64,000 bases of DNA from Bog-756 sp963778165 (GTDB taxonomy: Bacteria > Actinomycetota > Acidimicrobiia > Acidimicrobiales > RAAP-2): the NCBI GenBank assembly GCA_963778165.1, contig CAVZTE010000007.1, forward strand, positions 489,138 through 553,137, given 5' to 3'. Both the position numbers and the translations under genes were made by a program. Of this stretch, positions 24,525-32,874 are shown piece after piece (within the stretch, counting starts at the first letter, position 1; each line of letters begins with the position of its first letter). A model generated the notes under the pieces. The model saw only the letters and a list, made by a program, of their open reading frames with translations, was not told where the DNA came from and did no database searches.

Positions 24525-25066
24525 AAGGCAAGTGGGCCGCCGGCATCCCGCCCCGCAACTTCACCTGGGTCATCAAGGACCGCCTGGCCATGAGCGAGCG
24601 ACCGGGGGGCTTCGCCCCCAACCACCGCAAGGTGCGACGCCAGGAGGAGATCATCTGGCTCCAGGTCCAAGGGTTCACCCGGGTCATCTCGCTCCTCCCG
24701 TCGTCCTACAACCTGCAGGCCTACGAGGAGCGCTCCATGGCCAGCGTGCACTTCCCCCTGCCGGCCTCCGGTGATGCCCGCGCCGTGCTGTCCGACACCT
24801 ACCGGGAGATACACGGGTACCTGCTGGGTGGCGAGCGCATCCTCATCCACCAGGACGAGCTGGGCGACCGGGTCACCGGGGCGGTGGCCGGCTACCTGCT
24901 GTGGTCGGAGCGCCTGCCCAGTGGCCCCCAGGCCATCACGGTCCTCGAGCACATGACCGGCCATCCCATGGGCCCGAGCGGCCGTGAGCTGGTGGCCTTT
25001 GCCGGCGAGCTGGCACCCGCCGCTCTCCACCCCGGGGCCGGCGACAGCCCACCCGCCGACGGGTGA
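24521..25066 (+). CDS. Phosphatase-fold protein lacking the catalytic Cys
   Basis: 181 residues from the GTG overlapping the folP stop. The sequence follows a dual-specificity/tyrosine phosphatase-like domain: PPRNFTWVIKDRLAMSERPG, EEIIWLQVQGFTRVISLLPS, HFPLPASGDA, then ILIHQDELGDRVTGAVAGYL. The last aligns with the P-loop HCxxGxxR, where the nucleophilic Cys is replaced by Gln and the loop reads HQDELGDR. It is therefore likely inactive as a cysteine phosphatase, although the phosphate-binding Arg remains. It is coupled to folP and folB at both ends (GTGA overlaps). The function is unknown; binding of a phosphorylated pterin or a regulatory role are guesses. Confidence 0.7.
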   Translation: MKGKWAAGIPPRNFTWVIKDRLAMSERPGGFAPNHRKVRRQEEIIWLQVQGFTRVISLLPSSYNLQAYEERSMASVHFPLPASGDARAVLSDTYREIHGYLLGGERILIHQDELGDRVTGAVAGYLLWSERLPSGPQAITVLEHMTGHPMGPSGRELVAFAGELAPAALHPGAGDSPPADG

Positions 25067-25476
25067 CCGCCCTGCCGGGACCTTCGACGGCGACCGCCGT
25101 CACCAGCCGGGGAGCCGACCAGATCCAGCTGCGGGGACTCCGGGTGGTGGGCACCCACGGGGTCCTGCCCGAGGAGCAGACCCGGGCCCAACCCTTCGAG
25201 GTGGACATCGACCTGGACGTGGACCTGGCCCCTGCCGCCGGTAGCGACCGGCTGGCCGACACCGTGGACTACGGGGGCATCGCCGGCATCGCCGCCGGGA
25301 TCATTGCCGGGTCCCCCTCCTACCGCCTGCTGGAGGCCCTGGCCGGCGCGGTGGCCGATGCCGCCCTGTCGTCCGATCCCCGCATCGCCGCGGTCACGGT
25401 GAACCTCCGCAAGCTCCAGGCACCCTTGGCCGTGGACATCTCCTCGGTCGGCGTCCGGATCACCCGGCAACGGTGA
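25063..25476 (+). CDS. folB: Dihydroneopterin aldolase
   Basis: 137 residues from a GTG overlapping the previous stop. LRGLRVVGTHGVLPEEQTR, the Glu-containing QPFEVDIDLDVDL, DTVDYGGIAG and SYRLLEALAG are the FolB tunnelling-fold signatures; the ending VNLRKLQAPL supplies the catalytic Lys region. It cleaves 7,8-dihydroneopterin to 6-hydroxymethyl-dihydropterin, feeding folK. The first 20 residues are probably a family-variable leader. Confidence 0.93.
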   Translation: MTALPGPSTATAVTSRGADQIQLRGLRVVGTHGVLPEEQTRAQPFEVDIDLDVDLAPAAGSDRLADTVDYGGIAGIAAGIIAGSPSYRLLEALAGAVADAALSSDPRIAAVTVNLRKLQAPLAVDISSVGVRITRQR

Positions 25477-25973
25477 GCGCGCCGACCACCGAGCTACCGA
25501 GCGTGCGGGGCTTCTTGGGACTGGGATCCAACCTCGGCGACCGGTGGGGCCACCTGCGTCGGGCCGTGGACCAGCTGCGGGCCGGCACCCGGGCCCCGGT
25601 CACCGCGGTGTCCCAGGTGTACGAGACCTCGCCCATGGGCGGTCCCGACGGACAGGACCCCTACCTCAACGTGGTGGTGGAGCTGGCCCTGGCCCCCGAG
25701 GCCGACCCCTACCGCCTGCTCGAGGAGTGCCGCCGGCTGGAGGCCGCGGCAGGCCGGGTGCGGGCCGCCCGGTGGGGCCCGCGCACCCTCGACGCCGACG
25801 TGCTCTGGATCGACGGCGTGGTGCTCGACGATCCCGAGCTCACCGTGCCCCACCCCCGCTGGCGGGAGCGGCGATTCGTCCTGGTGCCGCTGGCCGAGCT
25901 GGCCCCCGACCTGGCCGATGAGGTGGCGGTGGCCGGCGCTGGTGGCGAGGTGGCGGTCGTGGGTACACTGTGA
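25473..25973 (+). CDS. folK: 6-hydroxymethyl-dihydropterin pyrophosphokinase
   Basis: 166 residues from a GTG in GTGA overlap with folB. GLGSNLGDRWGHL, VYETSPMGGPDGQDPYLNVVVEL, GPRTLDADVLWIDG and ELTVPHPRWRERRFVLVPLAELAP are the HPPK motifs, with the DxD metal pair in LDADVL. It transfers pyrophosphate from ATP to the pterin, making the substrate of FolP. It completes the folE-folP-folB-folK set in one transcription unit. Confidence 0.95.
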   Translation: MSAPTTELPSVRGFLGLGSNLGDRWGHLRRAVDQLRAGTRAPVTAVSQVYETSPMGGPDGQDPYLNVVVELALAPEADPYRLLEECRRLEAAAGRVRAARWGPRTLDADVLWIDGVVLDDPELTVPHPRWRERRFVLVPLAELAPDLADEVAVAGAGGEVAVVGTL

Positions 25974-26040
25974 GGCGCAGCACCCAGATTTCCTGATGCG
26001 AACGGCACCCGACCGGGGCCGGAACGTCGAAAGGGGTCTC

Positions 26041-26871
26041 GTGACCACATTCCGTGTTATCGGGCCGGGCCGGGCCGGCCGCTCACTCATGGCGGCGCTG
26101 GACGCCGCCGGGGACTTCGAGTCGAGGGGCGCGCTCGGGCGGGGATCCCCTGTGGCCCACGCCGCCGCCGGGGTCGACCTGTTGGTGATCGCCACGCCCG
26201 ACGACCAGGTGCGGGCGGTGGCCGAGGCCGTCGAGCCGGTGCCCTCCACCGTGGTCATCCACCTGTCGGGATCGCTGGGGCTCGAGGCCCTCGGGAGCCA
26301 TCCCCGGCGGGGGTCGGTCCATCCCCTGGTGCCCCTGCCCACGGTGGCCGTGGGTGTCGAGCGCCTGAGGTCCGGGGTGACCTTCGCCGTGGCCGGTGAC
26401 CCCATGGCCGCGGCTGTGGTGGCGTCACTGGGCGGGCGGGCCATGGCCGTCGAGGACCGGCAGCGCACCACCTACCACGCCGCGGCCTCCATCGCCGCCA
26501 ACCACGCCGTGGCCCTCATCGGCCAGGTCGAGCGGGTGGCCGCTTCGATCGGGCTCCCCCTCGAGGCCTTCTCCGGCCTCATCCATGCCGCCATCGACGA
26601 CGCTCTGGAGCTCGGGCCCCGACAGGCACTGACCGGCCCGGCGTCGCGTGGGGACTGGGAGACGGTGGAGCGGCACCGTCGGGCTCTGTCGGCCCTGGCC
26701 GGGCCCCGGACCGAGTTGGCCGGCTACGACGCCATGGTCGGTCTGGCCCGGCGGCTGTCCCTCGAGGTCGATCCGGCCGGTGAGGGGGTGACCGTTGAAC
26801 CCGGTCCGACCGGCCCCGCCCCGGCTCCGGTCACCGCCGCCGCAGACCTGGCCTCGGAGCGGGTGGCATGA
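26041..26871 (+). CDS. DUF2520 Rossmann-fold dehydrogenase-like protein
   Basis: 276 residues from a GTG 67 bp after folK. The N-terminus FRVIGPGRAGRSLMAALDAAG is a nucleotide-binding loop (GxGxxG variant); VDLLVIATPDDQVRAVAEAV and VVIHLSGSLGLEAL follow, and the C-terminal half is an all-helical domain (HAAASIAANHAVALIGQVER, LIHAAIDDALELGP) as in the DUF2520/6-phosphogluconate-dehydrogenase-like group. Several members are thought to act near pantothenate synthesis, and here it overlaps panC by 4 bp. The substrate is not proven. Confidence 0.85.
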   Translation: MTTFRVIGPGRAGRSLMAALDAAGDFESRGALGRGSPVAHAAAGVDLLVIATPDDQVRAVAEAVEPVPSTVVIHLSGSLGLEALGSHPRRGSVHPLVPLPTVAVGVERLRSGVTFAVAGDPMAAAVVASLGGRAMAVEDRQRTTYHAAASIAANHAVALIGQVERVAASIGLPLEAFSGLIHAAIDDALELGPRQALTGPASRGDWETVERHRRALSALAGPRTELAGYDAMVGLARRLSLEVDPAGEGVTVEPGPTGPAPAPVTAAADLASERVA

Positions 26872-27848
26872 GCACGGTCGTGGCCGAGTCGCCGCCGGCG
26901 GTCCTCCCGTCCGCCGACACCACCACCGGCGCCGTGGCCGGCGCCACCGGCGTGGCGGTCATCGGGAGCGTGGCCGGGTACTCGGAGTGGCTGGACCAGG
27001 TGCGGAGCTCGGGCCGGTCGGTGGGCGTGGTGCCCACCATGGGCGCCCTCCACGCCGGCCACCGGTCGCTGATCGAGCGGGCCGCCCAGGAGTGCGATGT
27101 GGTAGCCGTGTCCATCTTCGTGAACCCCACCCAGTTCGGCGATCCCGCCGACCTGGCCCACTACCCCCGGACCCTGGAGGCGGACCTGGAGGTGGTTGCG
27201 GCGGCCGGCGGCCAGGTGGTCTTCGCCCCGTCGGTGGCCGAGATGTACCCGGACGGGCCTCGTGCAGAGCCGGGCGTGGCGGCGGAACCGCGACTGGCCA
27301 CCCGCTGGGAGGGGGCCTCGCGTCCGGGCCACTTCGACGGGGTGGCCACCGTCGTGGTCAAGCTGCTGGCCGCGGCGGGCCCGTGCCGGGCCTACTTCGG
27401 CGAGAAGGACTTCCAGCAGCTGGCCCTGGTCCGGAGGGTGGTCCGCGACCACGGCCTACCCACCGAGGTCATCGGGTGCCAGACCGTCCGCGACCCCGAT
27501 GGACTGGCCCTGTCCAGCCGCAATGTCCGCCTGTCGGGCGAGCAACGGCGGGCTGCACTGGCCCTGTCCCGGGCCCTGATGTCCGGGGCCGCCCTGGTGG
27601 TCGGTGGCGAGGGCCGGGTGGCCCCGGTCGAGGCCGAGATGGCCCGGGTCCTGGCCGGCCAGCCCGAGGTGCAGGTGGACTATGCCGCCGTGGTCTACGC
27701 CGACGACCTCGAGCCGGCGGCGTCCTGTGACACCGTCCGGCCACTCCGCCTGATCGTGGCGGCCACCGTCGGGGCGGTGCGGCTGATCGACAATCTCGAC
27801 CCCCGGGCCGGCGCTCCCGCGCTCCCCGTCCTCCACCTGAGCGTCTGA
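26868..27848 (+). CDS. panC: Pantothenate synthetase
   Basis: 326 residues, with a roughly 35-residue leader before the core. VPTMGALHAGHRSLI (HxGH-like nucleotidyl-transferase motif), IFVNPTQFG, YFGEKDFQQLALVRRVV and LALSSRNVRLSGEQ are intact. It condenses pantoate and beta-alanine using ATP. It overlaps the DUF2520 gene and is followed 10 bp later by nadB, so pantothenate and NAD synthesis share a transcript. panD, often beside panC in actinomycetes, is not in the window. Confidence 0.95.
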   Translation: MSTVVAESPPAVLPSADTTTGAVAGATGVAVIGSVAGYSEWLDQVRSSGRSVGVVPTMGALHAGHRSLIERAAQECDVVAVSIFVNPTQFGDPADLAHYPRTLEADLEVVAAAGGQVVFAPSVAEMYPDGPRAEPGVAAEPRLATRWEGASRPGHFDGVATVVVKLLAAAGPCRAYFGEKDFQQLALVRRVVRDHGLPTEVIGCQTVRDPDGLALSSRNVRLSGEQRRAALALSRALMSGAALVVGGEGRVAPVEAEMARVLAGQPEVQVDYAAVVYADDLEPAASCDTVRPLRLIVAATVGAVRLIDNLDPRAGAPALPVLHLSV

Positions 27849-27858
27849 GGGTGCCCGC

Positions 27859-29586
27859 ATGAGCGGCCCGGAGGCGGTCACCGGGCCTCTTGACGTCCTG
27901 GTGCTGGGCAGTGGCGTGGCCGGCCTGTCGGCGGCGGTCCGCCTGGCCGCCCCGCTACCTTCGCTGGGGAACCGCGGGGGAGCAGCCTTCACCGGGCTCC
28001 GGGTCGGCGTCCTGACCAAGGCCGAGCTCTACCAGTCGGCCACCCGATGGGCCCAGGGGGGAGTGGCCGCGGTCCTCGGAGGCGACGAGGACTCCACCGA
28101 CCTCCATCTGGCCGACACCCTGGCCGCCGGGGCCGGCCTGTGCGACACCGGGGCCGTGCGGGTCCTGGTGGACGAGGGCCCCTCCCGGGTCCACGAGCTG
28201 ATCGCCATGGGAGCGGTCTTCGACCGGCAGCCGGGCGGCGCCCTGGACCTGGCCCGTGAGGGCGGCCACTCCACCGCCCGGGTGGTGCACGCCGGGGGTG
28301 CGGCCACGGGGGCCGAGGTCGAGCGGGCCCTGGTCGACGCCACCCGGGCCACCGCCGCCGCCGTGCTCGAGGAGTGGTTCGCCCTCGACCTGCTGGTGGA
28401 GGGGGGCCGGTGCCGTGGGGTGCGCGCCCTCACCGCCGACGGCCAGGTGGTGGAGGTGCGGGCCACCCACACCGTGCTGGCCACCGGCGGAGCCGGCCAA
28501 CTGTTCGCCGTGACCACCAATCCGGCCGAGGCCACCGCCGACGGCCTGGCTATGGCCCTCCGTGCCGGGGTTCCGGTGGCCGACGTGGAGTTCATGCAGT
28601 TCCATCCGACCGCGCTGCACCACCCGGCCATGCCCCGTCCCCTGCTGTCGGAGGCCCTACGGGGGCACGGTGCCCTGTTGCGGGACGCCCGGGGTGAGCG
28701 GTTCGTGGACGAGTTGGCCCCGCGGGACGTGGTCAGCCGGGCCATGGCCGAGCGTATGCGTCTCCAAGGGGTCGAGAACCTGTGGCTCGACGCCACCGGC
28801 CTGAGCGACTTCGGGTCGCGGTTCCCCACCATCAACGCCTCCCTCACCGCCATCGGGCTGGACCCCGCCCGCGACTGGCTACCCATCGCCCCGGCTGCCC
28901 ACTACCTGTCAGGCGGGGTGCTGACCGACCTGTCCGGGGCCACCGCCCTGCCTGGCCTGTGGGCCGCCGGCGAGGTGGCCTGCACCGGGGTGCACGGAGC
29001 CAATCGGCTGGCCTCCAACTCGTTGTTGGAGGGCATGGTGTTCGGGGCCCGGCTGGCCGAGGCCATCGTGGCCGGCAAGGAGGGCCCCTCGCCCACCGGG
29101 GCCATGGGCGCCTACCTTCTCGGGCCCACTCACGTGCTGGAGGATCCGGCCGGCCCGCCGGGGGGACACGATCCGTCCCCAGCCGGGGCAGACGACGGCA
29201 CGCCCTGGCCCGACCTGGTCAAGACCCGGGACCGGCTGCAACGGACCCTGATGACCGGCGCCGGGGTGGTCCGCAGTGCCGAGTCGCTGGCCGCCGCCGC
29301 CACCTCGGTGGGCGACATCGCCGGTGAGGTGGCGGACCGGGCGCCGGGGGAGCGGGCCCAGGGAGAGCTGGTCAATCTGGTGACGGCGGCGGCCGGCGTG
29401 CTGACCTCTGCCACCCTGCGACGCGAGACCCGCGGGGCCCACGCCCGCAGCGACATTCCCGAAGCCGTCGATCGGTGGCGCGGACGGATCGTGCGCTCCG
29501 GTGAGGGCGTGGTCCTCCTGCCGGTGCCGGGGACCCCGGGCACCGACCGGCAGCCCGGCTTCGACCCCGGATCGCCCGGCCGTTGA
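27859..29586 (+). CDS. nadB: L-aspartate oxidase
   Basis: 575 residues. FAD-binding LVLGSGVAGLSAAVRLA, the substrate region ATRWAQGGVAAVLGGDEDS, EGGHSTARVVHAGG, VEFMQFHPTALHHPA and CTGVHGANRLASNSLLEG are the NadB/succinate-dehydrogenase-flavoprotein signatures. It oxidises aspartate to iminoaspartate for quinolinate. nadA (quinolinate synthase), its obligate partner, is not in the window. Its stop overlaps nadC. Confidence 0.95.
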   Translation: MSGPEAVTGPLDVLVLGSGVAGLSAAVRLAAPLPSLGNRGGAAFTGLRVGVLTKAELYQSATRWAQGGVAAVLGGDEDSTDLHLADTLAAGAGLCDTGAVRVLVDEGPSRVHELIAMGAVFDRQPGGALDLAREGGHSTARVVHAGGAATGAEVERALVDATRATAAAVLEEWFALDLLVEGGRCRGVRALTADGQVVEVRATHTVLATGGAGQLFAVTTNPAEATADGLAMALRAGVPVADVEFMQFHPTALHHPAMPRPLLSEALRGHGALLRDARGERFVDELAPRDVVSRAMAERMRLQGVENLWLDATGLSDFGSRFPTINASLTAIGLDPARDWLPIAPAAHYLSGGVLTDLSGATALPGLWAAGEVACTGVHGANRLASNSLLEGMVFGARLAEAIVAGKEGPSPTGAMGAYLLGPTHVLEDPAGPPGGHDPSPAGADDGTPWPDLVKTRDRLQRTLMTGAGVVRSAESLAAAATSVGDIAGEVADRAPGERAQGELVNLVTAAAGVLTSATLRRETRGAHARSDIPEAVDRWRGRIVRSGEGVVLLPVPGTPGTDRQPGFDPGSPGR

Positions 29587-30497
29587 CCGGGCCACCCCTC
29601 GTGGTCGGCGGAGACGACTCCGCCGACATGGTCGAGCCGCCCCACCCGGCCGTGGTCGAGGCGGTGTCCCGCGCCCTGGCCGAGGACCTGCTGCCCCTGG
29701 GGGACCTGACGGCGGCGCTGGTACCGGCGTCGGCCGAGGCCTCGGTGTCCATCGTCAGCCGGGCCCACGGGGTCATCGCCGGTCGGGCCTGCGTGGTCGA
29801 GACCTTCCGTCAGCTGGACCCGGCGGTGATCGTCGAGTGGACCCGGGCCGACGGCGCCGAGGTGGAGCCCGGCGACCTGGTGGCCCAGGTCCGTGGGCCG
29901 CTTCGGTCCATCCTCACCGGCGAGCGCACCGCCTTGAACTTCCTCGGCCACCTCTCGGGGGTGGCCTCCCTGACCCGTCTGTTCGTGGTGGCCGTGCACC
30001 GGGCCAACCCGGCCACCCGGATCCTCGACACCCGCAAGACCACCCCGGGCCTGCGGGCGTTGGAGAAGGCCGCCGTGCGGGCCGGCGGGGGGCACAACCA
30101 CCGGGGCAGCCTCTCCGAGGCCGTGCTGGTCAAGGACAACCACCTGGGCGGGGTGTCCATCGCCGACGCCGTGGACCGGGCCCGACGGCTGTGGCCGGGC
30201 CGGATGGTCGAGGTGGAGTGCGACCGGACCGATCAGGTGGACGAGGCCGTGGCCGCCGGGGCCACCGTGGTCCTGCTGGACAACATGGGACCCGGGCAGG
30301 TCTCGGAGTGCGTGGCCCGGGTACGGGCGGCGGGCAGCCGGGCCCTGGTGGAGGTGTCGGGCCGGATGGACCTCGACGTGGCCCCCCGGATGGCCGCGGC
30401 GGGTGCCGATCTCATCTCGGTGGGGGCGCTCACCCACTCCGCCCCGGTACTCGACCTCGGATTCGATCTGCCCGCCGATGCGGGCAGGAAAGGCTGA
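29583..30497 (+). CDS. nadC: Quinolinate phosphoribosyltransferase
   Basis: 304 residues. ALAEDLLPLGDLTAALVP, ERTALNFLGHLSGVAS, LDTRKTTPGLRALEK, GGGHNHRGSLSEAVLVKDNH and EVSGRMDLD match the type II PRTase QAPRT, with the catalytic and PRPP-binding Arg/Lys/His residues present. It turns quinolinate into nicotinate mononucleotide. It overlaps nadB and is followed by coaX after 2 bp. The first 25 residues precede the typical start; a GTG or ATG within them could be the true one. Confidence 0.95.
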   Translation: MTGPPLVVGGDDSADMVEPPHPAVVEAVSRALAEDLLPLGDLTAALVPASAEASVSIVSRAHGVIAGRACVVETFRQLDPAVIVEWTRADGAEVEPGDLVAQVRGPLRSILTGERTALNFLGHLSGVASLTRLFVVAVHRANPATRILDTRKTTPGLRALEKAAVRAGGGHNHRGSLSEAVLVKDNHLGGVSIADAVDRARRLWPGRMVEVECDRTDQVDEAVAAGATVVLLDNMGPGQVSECVARVRAAGSRALVEVSGRMDLDVAPRMAAAGADLISVGALTHSAPVLDLGFDLPADAGRKG

Positions 30498-30499
30498 CC

Positions 30500-31333
30500 A
30501 TGCTCCTCGCCATTGACGTGGGAAACACCGAGACCGTGGTCGGGCTGTTCGCCGACGACCTGAGCGCTCCCATCGGGGCCACCGGGCCCCGCGACGGGAA
30601 CGAGCCCACGGGGCTGGCCCACCACTGGCGGCTGTCCACGGTGGCCGAGCGCACCTCGGACGAGCACGCCCTGCTGCTGACCCAACTGCTCGACCTGGAC
30701 GGACTGGACATCGACGACGCCGTATCGGGTATCGCCGTGACCTCATCGGTCCCGCTGGTGACGGCCAACCTGCGCCAGATGGTCAACCGTTGGTTCGACG
30801 TCCCCTCCGTGGTGCTGGAGCCCGGGGTGAAGAGCGGGATGCCCATCCTCTACGACAATCCCAAGGAGGTGGGAGCCGACCGGATCGCCAACGCCGTGGG
30901 CGCCCACGACCTGTTCGGAGGGCCCTGCGTGGTGGTCGATCTGGGCACGGCCACCACCTTCGACGCCATCTCGGAGGCCGGCGAGTACCTGGGGGGAGCC
31001 ATCACCCCGGGGGTGGCCATCAGCCTCGACGCCCTGTTCGCCAATGCCGCGGCCCTGGGCCGGGTGGAGCTGGTGGAGCCGAGGAGTGTGATCGGCAAGT
31101 CCACCAAGGAGTCGATCCAGTCCGGGGCCCTGTACGGGTTCGCCGGCCAGGTCGACGGGCTGTGCCGACGCTTCGCCGCCGTGCTGGGGGAGTGCACCGT
31201 GGTGGCCACCGGAGGGCTCTCCGAGCTCATCTCGCCCTACTCCGAGGAGATCGAGTACGTCGAGCCCTGGCTGACCCTGCACGGGCTGCGGATCATCTTC
31301 GAGCGGAACTCGGCCAAGCTGTCGCCCCGCTGA
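30500..31333 (+). CDS. coaX: Type III pantothenate kinase
   Basis: 277 residues from an ATG with GGAAAGG upstream. MLLAIDVGNTETVVGLF carries the phosphate loop, GADRIANAVGAH and VDLGTATTFDAIS the catalytic Asp and phosphate-2 region, and LGGAITPGVAIS and VATGGLSELI the remaining ASKHA-fold signatures. It phosphorylates pantothenate, the first CoA step, and is feedback-resistant in this class. Together with panC in the same operon it provides the route from pantoate towards CoA. Confidence 0.95.
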   Translation: MLLAIDVGNTETVVGLFADDLSAPIGATGPRDGNEPTGLAHHWRLSTVAERTSDEHALLLTQLLDLDGLDIDDAVSGIAVTSSVPLVTANLRQMVNRWFDVPSVVLEPGVKSGMPILYDNPKEVGADRIANAVGAHDLFGGPCVVVDLGTATTFDAISEAGEYLGGAITPGVAISLDALFANAAALGRVELVEPRSVIGKSTKESIQSGALYGFAGQVDGLCRRFAAVLGECTVVATGGLSELISPYSEEIEYVEPWLTLHGLRIIFERNSAKLSPR

Positions 31334-31453
31334 CCACCGGCATCCTTCACACTTCCCTAACATCGACATCACCGATCGAACATGCCTGGCGGGCATAACT
31401 GAAGGAGCGGCCGGCGGTTCTCCGTACTGCCGGGCAGACCGGAGGCAGCCCGC

Positions 31454-31885
31454 ATGTCCACCAAGTTCCCCCACCTCAAGGCTGTGGCCATCGGGGTAGT
31501 GGCCGCCGGGGTGTTGGCTGTGGGCCTGGCCAGCATCGCCAGTGCCTCCCCTTCGGTCGCCCCTACGACCACCACCCACACCCATTCCGCCCCCCGTCCC
31601 CTCCAGCACTTCGATGTGGGCCGGTTCAACTGCGCCGATGCCACCAAGGCCCTGACCCGCATCGGAAAGGTCGAGGCCCACGTGGCAGCCGGGCTCCCCA
31701 AGCTGACCGCAGCCCAGGCCCGGGCGGCCCGGGACGGACGTCCGGTCCGGGCCCGCCGTCTCGAACGAGCCATCTCCCGGCTGGAGAGCTCCACCTTCAG
31801 GGCCCGTTTGACCAGGGTCTCTGCCGCCATCGAGGCCAAGTGCCACGTGGCCGCGCCCGTCGTCCGAGCCGGTACCAATGCCTGA
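31454..31885 (+). CDS. Secreted helical protein A (paralogue pair)
   Basis: 143 residues. Signal peptide KAVAIGVVAAGVLAVGLASIASA, then a Thr/His-rich linker (TTTTHTHSAPRP), then a helical region bracketed by two Cys: FNCADATKALTRIGKVEAHV ... ARRLERAISRLES ... AAIEAKCHVAAP. The pair of Cys could form a disulfide at the base of a helical hairpin. The next gene has the same design. CGGAGG lies 8 bp before the ATG. No family is recognised; probably an extracellular or cell-wall protein. Confidence 0.72.
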   Translation: MSTKFPHLKAVAIGVVAAGVLAVGLASIASASPSVAPTTTTHTHSAPRPLQHFDVGRFNCADATKALTRIGKVEAHVAAGLPKLTAAQARAARDGRPVRARRLERAISRLESSTFRARLTRVSAAIEAKCHVAAPVVRAGTNA

Positions 31886-32027
31886 ATCACCACCGTCCGC
31901 CCCCCGGCCTGCCGGGCCAGATGGCGATGGTGAACTGTCAGGTCCAACCACTACAGTTGTCGACAGCGGGCGCCGACCGTTTCCATTGGAAAGACGGGCG
32001 ACGAGCGTACGAGGAGGCCTCCGAACC

Positions 32028-32798
32028 ATGCCGAGCATGAAACCAATTCGCCATCTGACCGGATCGATGGTGATCGCCCTGGTGACGCTGGGGATGGTGG
32101 CTGTGTCCGCCCTGGCCCTGGCCACCCCGGCCGGAGCTGCGACGGCCAAGCCCACCGCCGCCAAGCCCCCCACGATCAATCCCACCGCCCTGAGCCGGGC
32201 CTCTCGGATCCGCCTCGACCGTGAAGTCCGGAACGACTGCCGACAGGCTCGCAAATTCCTCCGGGGCCAGGGCGGCCTCGAGGCCCGCTACTCGAAGCGG
32301 TTGGTCAAGCTCCAGCGTTGGGAGGCCCAGGCCAAGGCGGATGGCTCCACCAAGAGCGTGATCCGCCTGGAGACAGACATCCGCCGGGTCGAGGCTCGCA
32401 AGGCGCTGGTGACGAAGAAGGCCCCGGCGTCCGTGGTGGCCCAGACCCAGAAGGCCGAAGCCACCCAGGCCAAGTCCGCGGTCATGGCCGCAGAGGCCCT
32501 CCGGCACTCCAAGGGCACCCCGGCCAGCAGGAAGGGCGCCCGCCAGGCCAAGGCCAGGATGAAGGCGGCCGAGGCCAAGGCGGCCGAGGCCAAGGCCGCG
32601 GCCACCGCCAAGGCCAAGGCCAAGGCTGCCAAGGGCAAGACCACCACGCCGGCCAAGAGCACGACGACCACGTCCACCACCACCCCTCCGGCCAAGTCGA
32701 CCACCACCACGTCCACCACCACGCCGTCGACCACCACCTCCACCAAGCCCCCCACCACGTCGACCAGCTCCACCCCGGCCACCGCGGCCAAGTCCTGA
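32028..32798 (+). CDS. Secreted helical protein B with Lys/Ala coil and Thr-rich tail
   Basis: 256 residues from the ATG at 32028 (GAGGAGG upstream). Signal peptide GSMVIALVTLGMVAVSALAL followed by ATPAGAATAKP, then a helical core resembling the previous protein (CRQARKFLRGQGGLEARYSK, LVKLQRWEAQAKADGSTKS, IRLETDIRRVEARKA), then a Lys/Ala-rich coiled segment (KAKARMKAAEAKAAEAKA) and a TTTTSTTTPP-type tail. Such Thr/Pro tails occur in actinobacterial wall-associated proteins. The Lys/Ala region could bind acidic wall polymers; this is inference only. Confidence 0.7.
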   Translation: MPSMKPIRHLTGSMVIALVTLGMVAVSALALATPAGAATAKPTAAKPPTINPTALSRASRIRLDREVRNDCRQARKFLRGQGGLEARYSKRLVKLQRWEAQAKADGSTKSVIRLETDIRRVEARKALVTKKAPASVVAQTQKAEATQAKSAVMAAEALRHSKGTPASRKGARQAKARMKAAEAKAAEAKAAATAKAKAKAAKGKTTTPAKSTTTTSTTTPPAKSTTTTSTTTPSTTTSTKPPTTSTSSTPATAAKS

Positions 32799-32874
32799 CG
32801 GGAGGCGTAGGGGTAGGGGGATCGCGCCGGAGGTGGCCTTGCCCCGGAGCGATACTGCCCTGAGCGGCCCGGCC

